Positions 25,691-33,901 of a stretch of DNA of 64,000 bases are shown piece by piece. A program made the position numbers and the translations under genes. The notes beneath the pieces were generated by a model. That model saw only the letters and a list, made by a program, of their open reading frames with translations. It did no database searches and had not been told where the DNA came from. Position 1 is the first letter of the stretch; each line of letters begins with the position of its first letter. The stretch comes from an uncultured Collinsella sp. (GTDB taxonomy: Bacteria > Actinomycetota > Coriobacteriia > Coriobacteriales > Coriobacteriaceae), in the NCBI GenBank assembly GCA_902465265.1, contig CABQMF010000005.1, forward strand, positions 1-64,000. The letters are read 5' to 3'.

Positions 25691-26518
25691 ATGATTGATG
25701 CGTGCCCCGATTCCGCCGTGCTCTTTTTTGACGTGGACGGCACGCTGACGTCGTTCGATCCCGACGATATGACCGATAAGGACTTTTCGGCGGTTCGCCC
25801 CTCGCAGACGGTGGTTGAGGCGTTCCGTGCACTGCGCGATGCGGGGCACAAGGCATTTATCTGCACGGGCCGCCCCCTGTGGCTGATTGCCGATGGCCTG
25901 CGCGCGCTGAACCCGGCGGGCGTCGTGGCCATGGCGGGAGCCACGCTCGAGGTCGAGGGACGCGTGGTACATGAGGACTGCTTTGGCGAGGGCGTTATCG
26001 AGGAGCTTGCACGCCGTATGGCCGCGGCAGGGATTGAGGCCTTTTTCGAGACCAACGTGGCTACTTTTGCCCTGGAACCCGCGGGTGTTGAGCAGTCGTC
26101 TCTGATCGGCACTTCTGTGGTGCACAGCACCGAGGAGATGCGCGTCGACGGCAGTCTGCGCGTGGGCAAGGTAGGCCTCACTGCGCCCAGTTTGGCTCGC
26201 GTAGCCAACGATGACGGCTTTATCGATTGCGAGTTTGAGCTGTGCAATACCGGTGGTCAGAATCGCGAGCTGAGCCCCAAGGGCATTGACAAGGGCGTGG
26301 GCGTGGCGCGAGCACTGGCGTATCTGGGCCGCGAGGGAAATGCGCGCACCTTTGGCTTTGGCGATTCGGGCAACGACCTGGGCATGCTCGCTGCCGTCGA
26401 GACAGCCGTGGCCATGGGCAACGCCATGCCCGAGGTCAAGGCGGTCGCCGACTACGTGACCGACGATGTCGCGCACGACGGTACCGTCACAGCGATGCAG
26501 CATTTCGGCCTCATCTAA
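25691..26518 (+). CDS. HAD superfamily (Cof-type) phosphatase
   Basis: The protein has 275 residues. HAD motif I is FFDVDGTLTSF (nucleophile Asp near 14), motif II is ICTGRPL, a Lys follows in SPKGIDKGVG and motif IV is FGFGDSGNDLGML. The layout with a C2 cap fits Cof-type sugar-phosphate or nucleotide phosphatases. ATG 25691 follows AAAGGA. It is divergent from rlmKL. The substrate cannot be deduced. Confidence 0.88.
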   Translation: MIDACPDSAVLFFDVDGTLTSFDPDDMTDKDFSAVRPSQTVVEAFRALRDAGHKAFICTGRPLWLIADGLRALNPAGVVAMAGATLEVEGRVVHEDCFGEGVIEELARRMAAAGIEAFFETNVATFALEPAGVEQSSLIGTSVVHSTEEMRVDGSLRVGKVGLTAPSLARVANDDGFIDCEFELCNTGGQNRELSPKGIDKGVGVARALAYLGREGNARTFGFGDSGNDLGMLAAVETAVAMGNAMPEVKAVADYVTDDVAHDGTVTAMQHFGLI

Positions 26519-26590
26519 TGAATCCCGCGTTCTGACGTTTGCTCGAACTGCGACTTTCTGCTTTTGCATGCTCAATCGATTTATCAATCC

Positions 26591-26606
26591 AAACACTGAG
26601 GTGTTT
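26591..26606. promoter_or_regulatory. Perfect dyad in the transaldolase leader
   Basis: AAACAC-TGAG-GTGTTT lies 106 bases upstream of the transaldolase start. A looser GATAAAC/GTTTATC pair surrounds the likely promoter at about 26648-26680. They could be operators or a weak hairpin; no regulator is identified. Confidence 0.3.
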
Positions 26607-26711
26607 ATACCGTTCGCCGAGAAGATAAAAACCCGCAGCTCACGCCTTGATAAACATAGGTAAAGTGTTTAGCAGTTTATCGGCCGCATGCAAACGAAAG
26701 GAATCAGGCAG

Positions 26712-27416
26712 ATGGCAATCAAGGTGTTCGCTGACGGTGCAAACCTCGAGGGCATGCTCGACATGTACGAGAACGGCAACGTTCAGGGTTTCACGACCAA
26801 CCCGTCCCTTATGAAGAAGGGCGGCGTGACGGACTACCGCGCGTTTGCCAAGGAGGTCCTGGCCCACATCACCGATGTGTCCGTCTCGTTTGAGGTCTTT
26901 GCCGACGACGTCGAGACCATGGAGGTCGAGGCGCGCGAGATCGCTACCTGGGCCGAGAACGTCTACGTTAAGATTCCGTGCGTGACCACCAAGGGCGAGT
27001 CCACCGCCGAGCTGGTCCGCAAGCTTTCCGCCGACGGCATCAAGGTCAACGTCACCACCATCTTTACGCCCGAGCAGGTCGATGAGATGGTCGAGGCCGT
27101 TGACGCCGAAACGCCGTCCATCATCTCGCTCTTTGCCGGCCGTATCGCCGATACCGGCGTCGATCCCATTCCGTTTGTGACGGAGTCGGTCAAGAAGGCC
27201 GCCGTCAAGCCCAACTGCGAGGTCCTGTGGGCATCCACGCGCGAGCTCATCAACATCTACCAGGCCGAAGCCTGCGGTTGCCAGATCATCACGGTGCCCA
27301 ACAGCATCCTGGCCAAGCGCAAGAACATCGGCCGTGATCCGTACGAGGTCTCGCTCGACACCGTCCGCGGCTTTGCCAAGGATATCGCCTCGCTCGGCTT
27401 CCATATCCTGCCGTAA
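26712..27416 (+). CDS. Transaldolase / fructose-6-phosphate aldolase family protein
   Basis: The protein has 234 residues. The TIM barrel has FADGANLEGM at strand 1, GFTTNPSLMKKGG at strand 2 and the Schiff-base Lys in VYVKIPCVT. Length fits the short TalC/FSA class, which either transfers dihydroxyacetone units between pentose-phosphate sugars or splits fructose 6-phosphate; sequence alone does not separate these. ATG 26712 follows GAAAGGA. It is a single gene ended by the terminator at 27657-27703 or the hairpin at 27447-27518. Confidence 0.88.
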   Translation: MAIKVFADGANLEGMLDMYENGNVQGFTTNPSLMKKGGVTDYRAFAKEVLAHITDVSVSFEVFADDVETMEVEAREIATWAENVYVKIPCVTTKGESTAELVRKLSADGIKVNVTTIFTPEQVDEMVEAVDAETPSIISLFAGRIADTGVDPIPFVTESVKKAAVKPNCEVLWASTRELINIYQAEACGCQIITVPNSILAKRKNIGRDPYEVSLDTVRGFAKDIASLGFHILP

Positions 27417-27446
27417 CGCGAACACTGGCTACGCCGCGGGCTGCTC

Positions 27447-27518
27447 GCCCCGGCCTTTCCTTTCCCTATCGCTCACGCGCTTCGCGAGGGTCGCGCTAGG
27501 CAAAGGAAAGGCCGGGGC
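27447..27518. repeat. 17-bp perfect-stem hairpin after the transaldolase gene
   Basis: GCCCCGGCCTTTCCTTT (27447-27463) is perfectly complementary to 27502-27518. The loop contains CGCGCTTCGCGAGGGTCGCG. It resembles in design, not arm sequence, the hairpins at 4234-4328 and 34869-34978. Confidence 0.6.
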
Positions 27519-27592
27519 TGCCGACACGAGCTTGCCGGTAGGTTGGTGATAGGCTCCCATATCTTGCCGTGGACAAAGGTACCCCCGCCTGT

Positions 27593-27769
27593 GCCGTGCA
27601 AAATTGAGAGTATTCAGCAAGGTAAAGGCTTTTACCAGTTAACCGAAGCACGGAATAGCCCCCGTTTTGGCTCTAAAAACACCAAAACGGGGGCTGTTTT
27701 TGCTTTTTCGCCTCTGAGGGGCATCTGGAACGGCGGAATTTGCAGAATACTCGCGATTTTGCACGTCGC
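27593..27769. repeat. Palindromic intergenic element, family P7, copy 2
   Basis: GCCGTGCAAAATTGAGAGTA (27593-27612) and the reverse complement of the same motif (27739-27769) form the ends, matching the ends of 82-292. The interior differs from copy 1 and carries a terminator hairpin. Confidence 0.55.
27657..27703 (+). terminator. Strong intrinsic terminator
   Basis: AGCCCCCGTTTTGG pairs perfectly with CCAAAACGGGGGCT, followed by GTTTTTGCTTTTT on the + strand. It lies between the converging transaldolase and tex genes and is oriented for the former. Confidence 0.8.
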
Positions 27770-27797
27770 GAGAGGGGGGGACCCTTGCTTTGGCGGT

Positions 27798-29945
27798 CTA
27801 CTTCCCCTTCACCATGGTGAGCGAGATCTTCTTGCGGTCGCGATCGACTTTTTCGACCCACACCTTCACCGTGTCGCCGACGCGCACGACATCACTCGGG
27901 TGCTTGACGAAGCGGTTGGCCAGCTTGGAGATGTGCACGAGGCCGTCCTGGTGCACACCCACGTCGACGAAGGCGCCAAAGTCGACGACGTTGCGCACCG
28001 TGCCCTTGAGTTCCATGCCGGGCTCCAGGTCGTCGATGGAAAGCGCCGAGCGGCTAAAGACTACCTCGGGCGCGTCGTCGCGCGGGTCGCGGCCGGGCTT
28101 CTTGAGCTCGTTGACGATGTCGATGAGCGTGAGGGTGCCGCAGTCCAGATTGCTTGCCAGCGCCGAGATGCTGCCCAAGCGGCGCTCGATGTCGGGCACA
28201 CCGCCGCGGCTGAGCTCGTTTGCCGCAACGCCGGCACGCTCCAGGACGGCCGTTGCCACCTCGTAGCTCTCGGGGTGGACGCTTGTCGCGTCGAGCGGGT
28301 TCTTGCCGCCGCTGATGCGCAGGAAACCCGCGGCGTTGAGGTATGCCTTGGGTCCCAGTTTGGGGACCTTCTTAAGCTGGCGGCGATCGGTAAAGGCGCC
28401 GTTTTCCTCGCGGTACGCCACGATGTTCTTGGCCACGCTCGGCGTAATGCCCGAGACGTATCCCAGCAGGCTCGCGCTCGCGGTGTTCACGTCGACGCCC
28501 ACGCGGTTGACGACGTCTTCCACCACGTGACCCAGCGTGCGTGAAAGCTCGGCCTGGTCAAGGTCGTGCTGGTACTGGCCCACACCGATGGATTGGGGCG
28601 GAATCTTAACGAGCTCTGCCAGCGGGTCCTGCAGGCGGCGACCCAGGCTCATGGCACCACGCACGGTGACGTCCAGATCGGGATACTCCTGGCTCGCGAG
28701 CTCGGAGGCGGAGTACACCGACGCGCCGGCCTCGTTAACGATGGTGTAGCGAAGGCTGGGCGCCTGCTCGGCAATAAACTCCGAGACGACTTCCTCGGTC
28801 TCGCGGCTGGCGGTGCCGTTGCCGATGACGATAGTGTTGACGCTGTCCTTCTTGACGAGGCGGGCGAGCTCGCGCTTGGTGCCGGCGACGTCGTGGCGCG
28901 GCTTGGTGGGATAGACCACGCCGTGGTCGAGCAGCTTGCCGGTCTCGTCCATGACGGCGACCTTGCAGCCGGTGCGGTAGCCCGGATCGAGCGCGAGCAC
29001 GCGGGCGCCGCGCACGGGACGTGCCGAGAGCAAGCCCTCGAGATTCTTGGCAAAGACGTTGATGGCCTCGGTCTGGGCGCGAACGGTGAGCTTAGCACGG
29101 GCCTCGCGCTCCAGCGAGGGAGCCATGAGGCGCTTGTAGCCGTCGGCGATGGCGGCATCGAAGATGGGGGCAAACACGCCCTGGCGTCGGGGCCAACGGC
29201 TGCCGAGGCGCGCCGTGGCAGCAGCGCCGTCGACGTTCACGCGCACGCGGAGCTTGCCCTCGCGCTCACCGCGGTCGATAGCCAGCACACGGTGGTTGGG
29301 TATACGGCGCAGCGGCTCGTCAAAGTTGTAGTAGGGCTCGTAGGGGGTCTTCTCGGTGGGGTCGGTGGCCTCGACGACGATATCGGCGGTGTTTTGCGTA
29401 AAGGCGCGCAGGTCGGCGACGTTCTCCGGGTCCTCGGCCACCGTCTCTGCCACGATGTCGGCGGCGCCGGCGAGCGCCTTTTCGGGCGTGTCGAAGCCGG
29501 CCTCCTCGTTGACGTAGTCCGCGGCGGCGTCGAGTGCGCTGCCCTTGGCCGAGGCCTGCATGATGATCATGTTGGCGAGCGGCTCCAGGCCGGCCTCGCG
29601 GGCCTTCTGCGCGCGGGTCATGCGCTTTTTGCGGTAGGGCTTGTAGAGGTCCTCGACGCGCTGGAGCTGCGTGGCCTCGCGAATCTGCTGCTCGAGTTCG
29701 GGCGTGAGTTTGCCCTGGGCGTCGATAAGCAGAATGACGTCCTCTTTGCGCTGCTCGAGATTGCGCAGGTAGGACAGGCGCTCGTCGAGCGCGCGCAGGG
29801 CGACGTCGTCCATGCCGCCCGTTGCTTCCTTGCGGTAGCGCGAGATAAAGGGGATGGTGTTGCCCTCGTCGATGAGCTTGACGGCCGCCTCGACGTTGGC
29901 GGCCTTAAGGTTGAGCTCGCGGGCGAGCTGGGCGATAAGATCCAT
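27798..29945 (-). CDS. tex: Tex family RNA-binding transcription accessory protein
   Basis: The 715-residue protein shows all Tex domains: an N-terminal helical region (LNLKAANVEAAVKLIDEGNTIPF style), a YqgF-like RNase H fold (LALDPGYRTGCKVAVMD), paired helix-hairpin-helix segments (VGVDVNTASASLLGYVSG, AYREENGAF) and a C-terminal S1 domain (about 640-710, GTVRNVVDFGAFVDVGVHQDG). Tex is a nucleic-acid-binding factor linked to transcription and RNA turnover. The frame extends to 30008, but ATG 29945 with AAGGAG four bases before gives the conserved Tex start. Confidence 0.94.
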   Translation of the reverse strand: MDLIAQLARELNLKAANVEAAVKLIDEGNTIPFISRYRKEATGGMDDVALRALDERLSYLRNLEQRKEDVILLIDAQGKLTPELEQQIREATQLQRVEDLYKPYRKKRMTRAQKAREAGLEPLANMIIMQASAKGSALDAAADYVNEEAGFDTPEKALAGAADIVAETVAEDPENVADLRAFTQNTADIVVEATDPTEKTPYEPYYNFDEPLRRIPNHRVLAIDRGEREGKLRVRVNVDGAAATARLGSRWPRRQGVFAPIFDAAIADGYKRLMAPSLEREARAKLTVRAQTEAINVFAKNLEGLLSARPVRGARVLALDPGYRTGCKVAVMDETGKLLDHGVVYPTKPRHDVAGTKRELARLVKKDSVNTIVIGNGTASRETEEVVSEFIAEQAPSLRYTIVNEAGASVYSASELASQEYPDLDVTVRGAMSLGRRLQDPLAELVKIPPQSIGVGQYQHDLDQAELSRTLGHVVEDVVNRVGVDVNTASASLLGYVSGITPSVAKNIVAYREENGAFTDRRQLKKVPKLGPKAYLNAAGFLRISGGKNPLDATSVHPESYEVATAVLERAGVAANELSRGGVPDIERRLGSISALASNLDCGTLTLIDIVNELKKPGRDPRDDAPEVVFSRSALSIDDLEPGMELKGTVRNVVDFGAFVDVGVHQDGLVHISKLANRFVKHPSDVVRVGDTVKVWVEKVDRDRKKISLTMVKGK

Positions 29946-30037
29946 GAAACTCCTTGCGGTAAAGGTGCGTTTGCAGCACAGAGCTACCAAGGATACCACC
30001 CGTCCCAAAAGACTGTTTTGGGCCGTGCCACGAAAAT

Positions 30038-30175
30038 GGCCTATCTACTACGTTTGAACCGTATGGGTCGACCATCCCCCGGTTTTCCGAAAATATGCAA
30101 GCCGTCTACCTGCGGTTTTTTCTTCGCGAAATTTGGCATGGTTGAGGGTAATCGGTTAAACGTAGTAGATAGGCC
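30038..30175 (+). repeat. 138-bp intergenic repeat, family P2, copy 2
   Basis: GGCCTATCTACTACGTTT and its exact reverse complement form the ends (30038-30055 and 30158-30175). The interior is homologous to the reverse complement of 3817-3954. It lies between tex and the Gfo/Idh gene terminator, where no gene is present. Confidence 0.75.
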
Positions 30176-30243
30176 CATTTCGTGGCGAACGAATCAAGCC
30201 GAGGTGCAAAAGGCCCCGTTCCAGAAAAATCATCGGCAAGGTA

Positions 30244-30281
30244 GCAAAAAGCCCCGCGGGCAGGAGGCTGCTCGCGGGGCA
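30244..30281 (-). terminator. Terminator of the Gfo/Idh-MFS-SDR operon
   Basis: On the minus strand GCCCCGCG pairs with CGCGGGGC and TTTTTGC follows. It lies 73 bases past the Gfo/Idh stop. Confidence 0.8.
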
Positions 30282-30353
30282 AAGAAGAGGGGCTTGTTGG
30301 TGGCGGACCGAGGGGCTCGGCATGGGGTTTCTGCCGCGGCCACTCTTAAGGCG

Positions 30354-31394
30354 TTACAGCTCGACGAGCTGGCCGGTCTCGGCGGCCTCCTTGATGGCGT
30401 TGAGAAGCGTGAGCGTCTTAACGTTGTCGGCGGGGGTCACGACGGGCTCGACCTCGCGGCGGACAACCTTCACAAAGTGCTTGAGCTGCATCTTGTGCGG
30501 CAGCGCCGGGTCGACGGCCGGGATCTCCATCTGCAGCGGCTTGTGCCAGTTGGAGGCGCCGTCGTAGGAGAACTGGTGCAGGCGGGGCAGCGAAAGGGCG
30601 CCCTTAGTGCCGCCGATAAAGTAGGCGTCAGCGTCGAAGGGACGGTACTGCGGGTCCTCGCGAGCGGTGGCCTCCCAGTTCCAGGGGCTGGCGGTGGCGT
30701 CGGAGATGGTCATGCTCGCAAGCGCGCCATCGGCAAAACGGACGTTGACCACGGCGGAGTCCTCGGTCTCAAAACCGCGGGCGGCGCTGGACTGCATGCC
30801 CTGGACGGCAACGGGCTCGCCCAGCAGGTAACGGAGCAGGTCGACGTCGTGCACCAGGTTGACCAGGATCGGGCCGGCACCCTTCTTGCGGCGCCACTCG
30901 ACGTCGAAGTACTCGTCGTTCTTATAGATCATGTAGTGGAAGCTCGACACGGTGAGCTTGCCCAACTCGCCGGACTCGATGATTTCCTTGGCTTTGTTGA
31001 CGAAGGGATTGTGGCGACGGTGCTGGCCCACGAGCACGGGCACGCCGGCGGTCTCGGCCTCGGCGGCAAAGGCCTGGGCATCCTCGAGGTCGTTGGAGAT
31101 CGGCTTCTCGACCAGCGGCACGATGTTGCGCTTCACAGCCTCGCGAGCAACGCCCAGGTGTAGGTCGTTGGGGGTGGCGATAATGACGGCCTCGGGCTTG
31201 ACCTCGTCCATCATCTGGGCGGGATCGGTGTAAAACGGCACGCCGGCGGCCTCGGCCGTGGCGCGGGCGCCCTCAAAGGCGTCGGCGATGGCGACGAGCT
31301 CGGCCTCGGGCTCCTCGGTGACAAAGCGGATGTGGTTGCGGCCCATGGCGCCGGCGCCGATAACGGCAATGCGGACGGGGTTGAGCTCAGACAT
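30354..31394 (-). CDS. Gfo/Idh/MocA family oxidoreductase
   Basis: The protein has 346 residues. The Rossmann nucleotide site is AVIGAGAMGRNH (about 10-21), the family catalytic EKP occurs in PLVEKPISND (about 96), and the substrate-site helix is LVHDVDLLRYL. These enzymes oxidise or reduce sugars and cyclitols with NAD(P). ATG 31394 has AAGGAG five bases upstream. It is the last gene of a set transcribed after an SDR dehydrogenase and an MFS transporter, which suggests an oxidative route for a sugar, sugar acid or polyol. A P4 palindrome lies between it and the MFS gene, so read-through may be partial. Confidence 0.88.
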   Translation of the reverse strand: MSELNPVRIAVIGAGAMGRNHIRFVTEEPEAELVAIADAFEGARATAEAAGVPFYTDPAQMMDEVKPEAVIIATPNDLHLGVAREAVKRNIVPLVEKPISNDLEDAQAFAAEAETAGVPVLVGQHRRHNPFVNKAKEIIESGELGKLTVSSFHYMIYKNDEYFDVEWRRKKGAGPILVNLVHDVDLLRYLLGEPVAVQGMQSSAARGFETEDSAVVNVRFADGALASMTISDATASPWNWEATAREDPQYRPFDADAYFIGGTKGALSLPRLHQFSYDGASNWHKPLQMEIPAVDPALPHKMQLKHFVKVVRREVEPVVTPADNVKTLTLLNAIKEAAETGQLVEL

Positions 31395-31424
31395 TTCGAC
31401 TCCTTAATACTGGTGGCCGGTGGA

Positions 31425-31455
31425 ATGCGACAAAGGGGCTGTCCCTTTGTCGCAT
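31425..31455. repeat. REP-like palindrome, family P4, copy 2
   Basis: ATGCGACAAAGGG-GCT-GTCCCTTTGTCGCAT, nearly perfect, between the MFS and Gfo/Idh genes. Compared with 18051-18083 the T/A pair at stem position 4 is C/G on both arms, so pairing is kept. Confidence 0.75.
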
Positions 31456-31463
31456 CGGTAAAA

Positions 31464-32720
31464 CTAGGCGGACTTCTTCTTGCTGTCGGAGACCATCATG
31501 TAGACGGTGAGCACGACGGCGATGGCGGCGATCACGATGGCGCCGTAGAAGGACTGCTGGTAGGCGGCGCTGCCGGCCTCGGCGTGATACAGCACGGCGG
31601 TGATGGGCTGGCTGATCCAGGTGGAAGCGGCATAACCCAAAAACATGATGCCGTAGTTGACGCCGATGTTGCTGGTGCCGAAGGCGCCACCGGTGAGCGG
31701 CGGGTAGATGACGAGCAGGGCGCCAAAGCTAAAGCCAAGCAGGGCGAGCGCCACGAAGAACATACTCTGCGTAAAGCTCATCGACATGATGACGAGCGCG
31801 ACGATGGTGACGATAAGGCTGATTAGCAGCGACTTGTAGGCACCGAGCTTGTCGATGATCTGACCAAAGGACAGACGACCGACCAGGTTGGCGCAGGTGT
31901 TGACAGAGACCACCACGCCGCCGAGGGCGACGGCCGCGGCGCTCGTGGGGTCGGCGAAGAGCTGGACGGCGGCGATGGAGGCAACCTTGCCGACGAGCAG
32001 GGTGCCCGCGGTGGCGGCGAAGGCGAAGGTGATGATGAGGACCCAGAAGCGCGGGGTCTTGACCATCTCGCCCGGGGTGAGGTCGCCGAAGGTGCCGGCA
32101 TGCGCGCCGCCCTTGGGGGCCTCGAAGCCCTCGGGCAGCCAGCCGGCCTCGGGGGCCTTCAGGAACAGGGCGGAGGCGGCGATCGTCACAAAGAAGATGA
32201 CGCCGAGCGCCTTAAGGGCGCCAAAGATGCCCAGGCTCGGGATGAGCAGCGAGGCGAGCACCGGGGACAGCACGGCGGGGCCGGCGGTCGAAGCGGCCAG
32301 GGTGATGCCGGAGGCGAGACCCTTCTTGTCGATGAACCACTTTTGGCCGGTGGTGAGCGCCGGGTTGTAGCCCAGGCCGTTGCCGATGGCGGCGACGAGC
32401 GAGAACCACAGGTAGAACTGCCACGGCTCGGTGACGGTGCCGGACATGAACCAGCCCACGCCGTAGCACACGGCGGCGGCGATCACGACGTTGCGCGGGC
32501 CGATCTTATCGGAGATGCGGCCGGCGAAGATGCCCGTCACGGCCATGATGGTCTGGAAGACGGGGAAAGCCCAGGTAAGGGCGCTCGACCACTCGGGGTA
32601 GACGGCGAGCAGGTTCTTGCTCACGACGGAATACAGCGCGATGGAGCTGATGAAGAACATGGTGACGCACGCGGCGGAAAGCACGACGGCGCGACCCTTG
32701 TTGGAGTTGGTGGAAGCCAT
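31464..32720 (-). CDS. MFS transporter of the oxalate/formate antiporter (OFA)-like type
   Basis: The protein has 418 residues and twelve membrane segments. The MFS loop 2-3 motif reads GRISDKIGPRNV, and WFIDKKGLASGITLA resembles OFA-family members. A cytoplasmic central loop carries APEAGWLPEGF, also seen in that family. The start ATG 32720 follows AAGAG. It lies between an SDR and a Gfo/Idh oxidoreductase on the same strand, so it most likely imports the substrate those enzymes act on, perhaps an organic or sugar acid. Substrate assignment is inference. Confidence 0.87.
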   Translation of the reverse strand: MASTNSNKGRAVVLSAACVTMFFISSIALYSVVSKNLLAVYPEWSSALTWAFPVFQTIMAVTGIFAGRISDKIGPRNVVIAAAVCYGVGWFMSGTVTEPWQFYLWFSLVAAIGNGLGYNPALTTGQKWFIDKKGLASGITLAASTAGPAVLSPVLASLLIPSLGIFGALKALGVIFFVTIAASALFLKAPEAGWLPEGFEAPKGGAHAGTFGDLTPGEMVKTPRFWVLIITFAFAATAGTLLVGKVASIAAVQLFADPTSAAAVALGGVVVSVNTCANLVGRLSFGQIIDKLGAYKSLLISLIVTIVALVIMSMSFTQSMFFVALALLGFSFGALLVIYPPLTGGAFGTSNIGVNYGIMFLGYAASTWISQPITAVLYHAEAGSAAYQQSFYGAIVIAAIAVVLTVYMMVSDSKKKSA

Positions 32721-32786
32721 TGGACTCTTTCTAATCGATACGGGGGAGGAGCGGGCGTGTCCGCGGGACCTCCCTGCCAGGTTGGT

Positions 32787-33668
32787 TTACTGGTCGGTCG
32801 GCTTGGCGACACCGGACTCATCGGACCAAAGCTCGACACCCTTGTTCTTAAGGTAGTTGTCGGCATAGGCGCGACGGCCGCCGGGCTTGGCGGTGAGGTC
32901 GCCCATCATGTTGGAGAAGCCGCCGTCGACCTTGATGGCGTCGCCGGTGGTAAAGTCCGAGCGCGTGGACGCCAGGAACATGACGGCGTTGGCGATATCG
33001 CTGACCTCGCCGATGCGGCGCGTGGCGATCAGACGGCTGCGGCTCTTTTCGACCTCGGGGTCGGCGTAGAAGTTGGCCGACATCGGGGTCTTAACGAAGC
33101 AAGGCTCGACGCAGTTGGAGCGGACGCCGTAGGGGCCCCACTCGGCGGCGAGCATCTTGGACATCATGTTGACGCCGGCCTTGGTGGAGCTGTACACGCC
33201 CGAGAACGTCTCGGGGGAGTGGCTGGCGACGGTCGAGATGTGCACCAGGCGGCCCTGGCCGGCCTTGATCATCTCGCGACCAAAGCGCTGCGAGGTGATG
33301 AAGTAACCGGTGAGGTTGACGCTGAGCACCTGCTCCCAGTCGCTCAGCGGCAGGTCTTCCATGGCTGCGAAGCGCAGGATGCCGGCGGTGTTGACGAGAA
33401 CGTCGACGCGACCGAAGTCGGCGATGGTGGCATCGACGGCGGCCTGAACCTCGGTTTCATCGGTAGCGTTCATCTTGTAGCCCTCGGCGTGGATGCCAAA
33501 CTCGGCGGCGAGGTCGGCGGCTGCGGCCTTGACCTTCTCCTCGTCCAGGTCGAGCAGGACGACGTTGGCGCCGTTGCGGGCGAACTCGCGGCAAATCTCG
33601 ACGCCCATACCGCCGAGTGCGCCGGTTACGGCGCAGACATCGCCCTCGAGCTTAAGCCAATTGCTCAT
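32787..33668 (-). CDS. Short-chain dehydrogenase/reductase
   Basis: The protein has 293 residues. The cofactor site is VTGALGGMGVEI (about 15-26), with Asp after strand 2 (LLDLDEE) favouring NAD(H). The NAG equivalent is NTAG, the catalytic Ser is in HISTVAS and the Tyr-Lys pair in YSSTKAG. A C-terminal extension of about 35 residues (RRAYADNYLKNKGVELW) exceeds the classical 250-residue length. It is the first gene of the minus-strand set and divergent from a LysR regulator. Likely acts on a sugar, sugar acid or polyol; a steroid substrate cannot be excluded. Confidence 0.88.
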   Translation of the reverse strand: MSNWLKLEGDVCAVTGALGGMGVEICREFARNGANVVLLDLDEEKVKAAAADLAAEFGIHAEGYKMNATDETEVQAAVDATIADFGRVDVLVNTAGILRFAAMEDLPLSDWEQVLSVNLTGYFITSQRFGREMIKAGQGRLVHISTVASHSPETFSGVYSSTKAGVNMMSKMLAAEWGPYGVRSNCVEPCFVKTPMSANFYADPEVEKSRSRLIATRRIGEVSDIANAVMFLASTRSDFTTGDAIKVDGGFSNMMGDLTAKPGGRRAYADNYLKNKGVELWSDESGVAKPTDQ

Positions 33669-33901
33669 AGGAACTTCCCTTCTTGTGCCTCCCGGTGGGT
33701 CGCTCCCATTAACCGACCCACATGGTTTTCGCTGGTTATCGTATGCTTTGCATTTGCGCAGGTGAATTGCATATTTGTTAGAATGGCGTTAACCGTAGGT
33801 TTACACTGTGCGATGCAGTTTATTTTCAATTGAGCGCGTGACCTGCGAAAACAACCCCCTGTTGCACCATGCGGTCACGGGCGCGAAAACGGGAGATTGA
33901 C
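33669..33901. promoter_or_regulatory. Divergent promoter region of the SDR operon and lysR
   Basis: The 233-bp gap between divergently read genes must hold both promoters and the LysR site. The segment 33725-33835 is AT-richer (GCATATTTGTTAGAATGG and TTTATTTTCAATTG). I see candidate T-N11-A dyads but cannot choose one. Confidence 0.4.

Noticed and set aside
26519..26711. Riboswitch upstream of the transaldolase gene
   Set aside because: Dyads are present, but no known aptamer motif is recognisable and the leader is short.
28566..31163. An 865-codon + strand frame across tex and the Gfo/Idh gene
   Set aside because: It reads through a repeat and a terminator and opposes two clearly real genes. 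Composition is Gly/Val/Asp/Leu-rich, typical of antisense frames in GC-rich DNA.
32787..33668. Bile-acid hydroxysteroid dehydrogenase
   Set aside because: Possible for a gut SDR, but nothing in the sequence is diagnostic, and the transporter and Gfo/Idh neighbours favour sugar or polyol metabolism.
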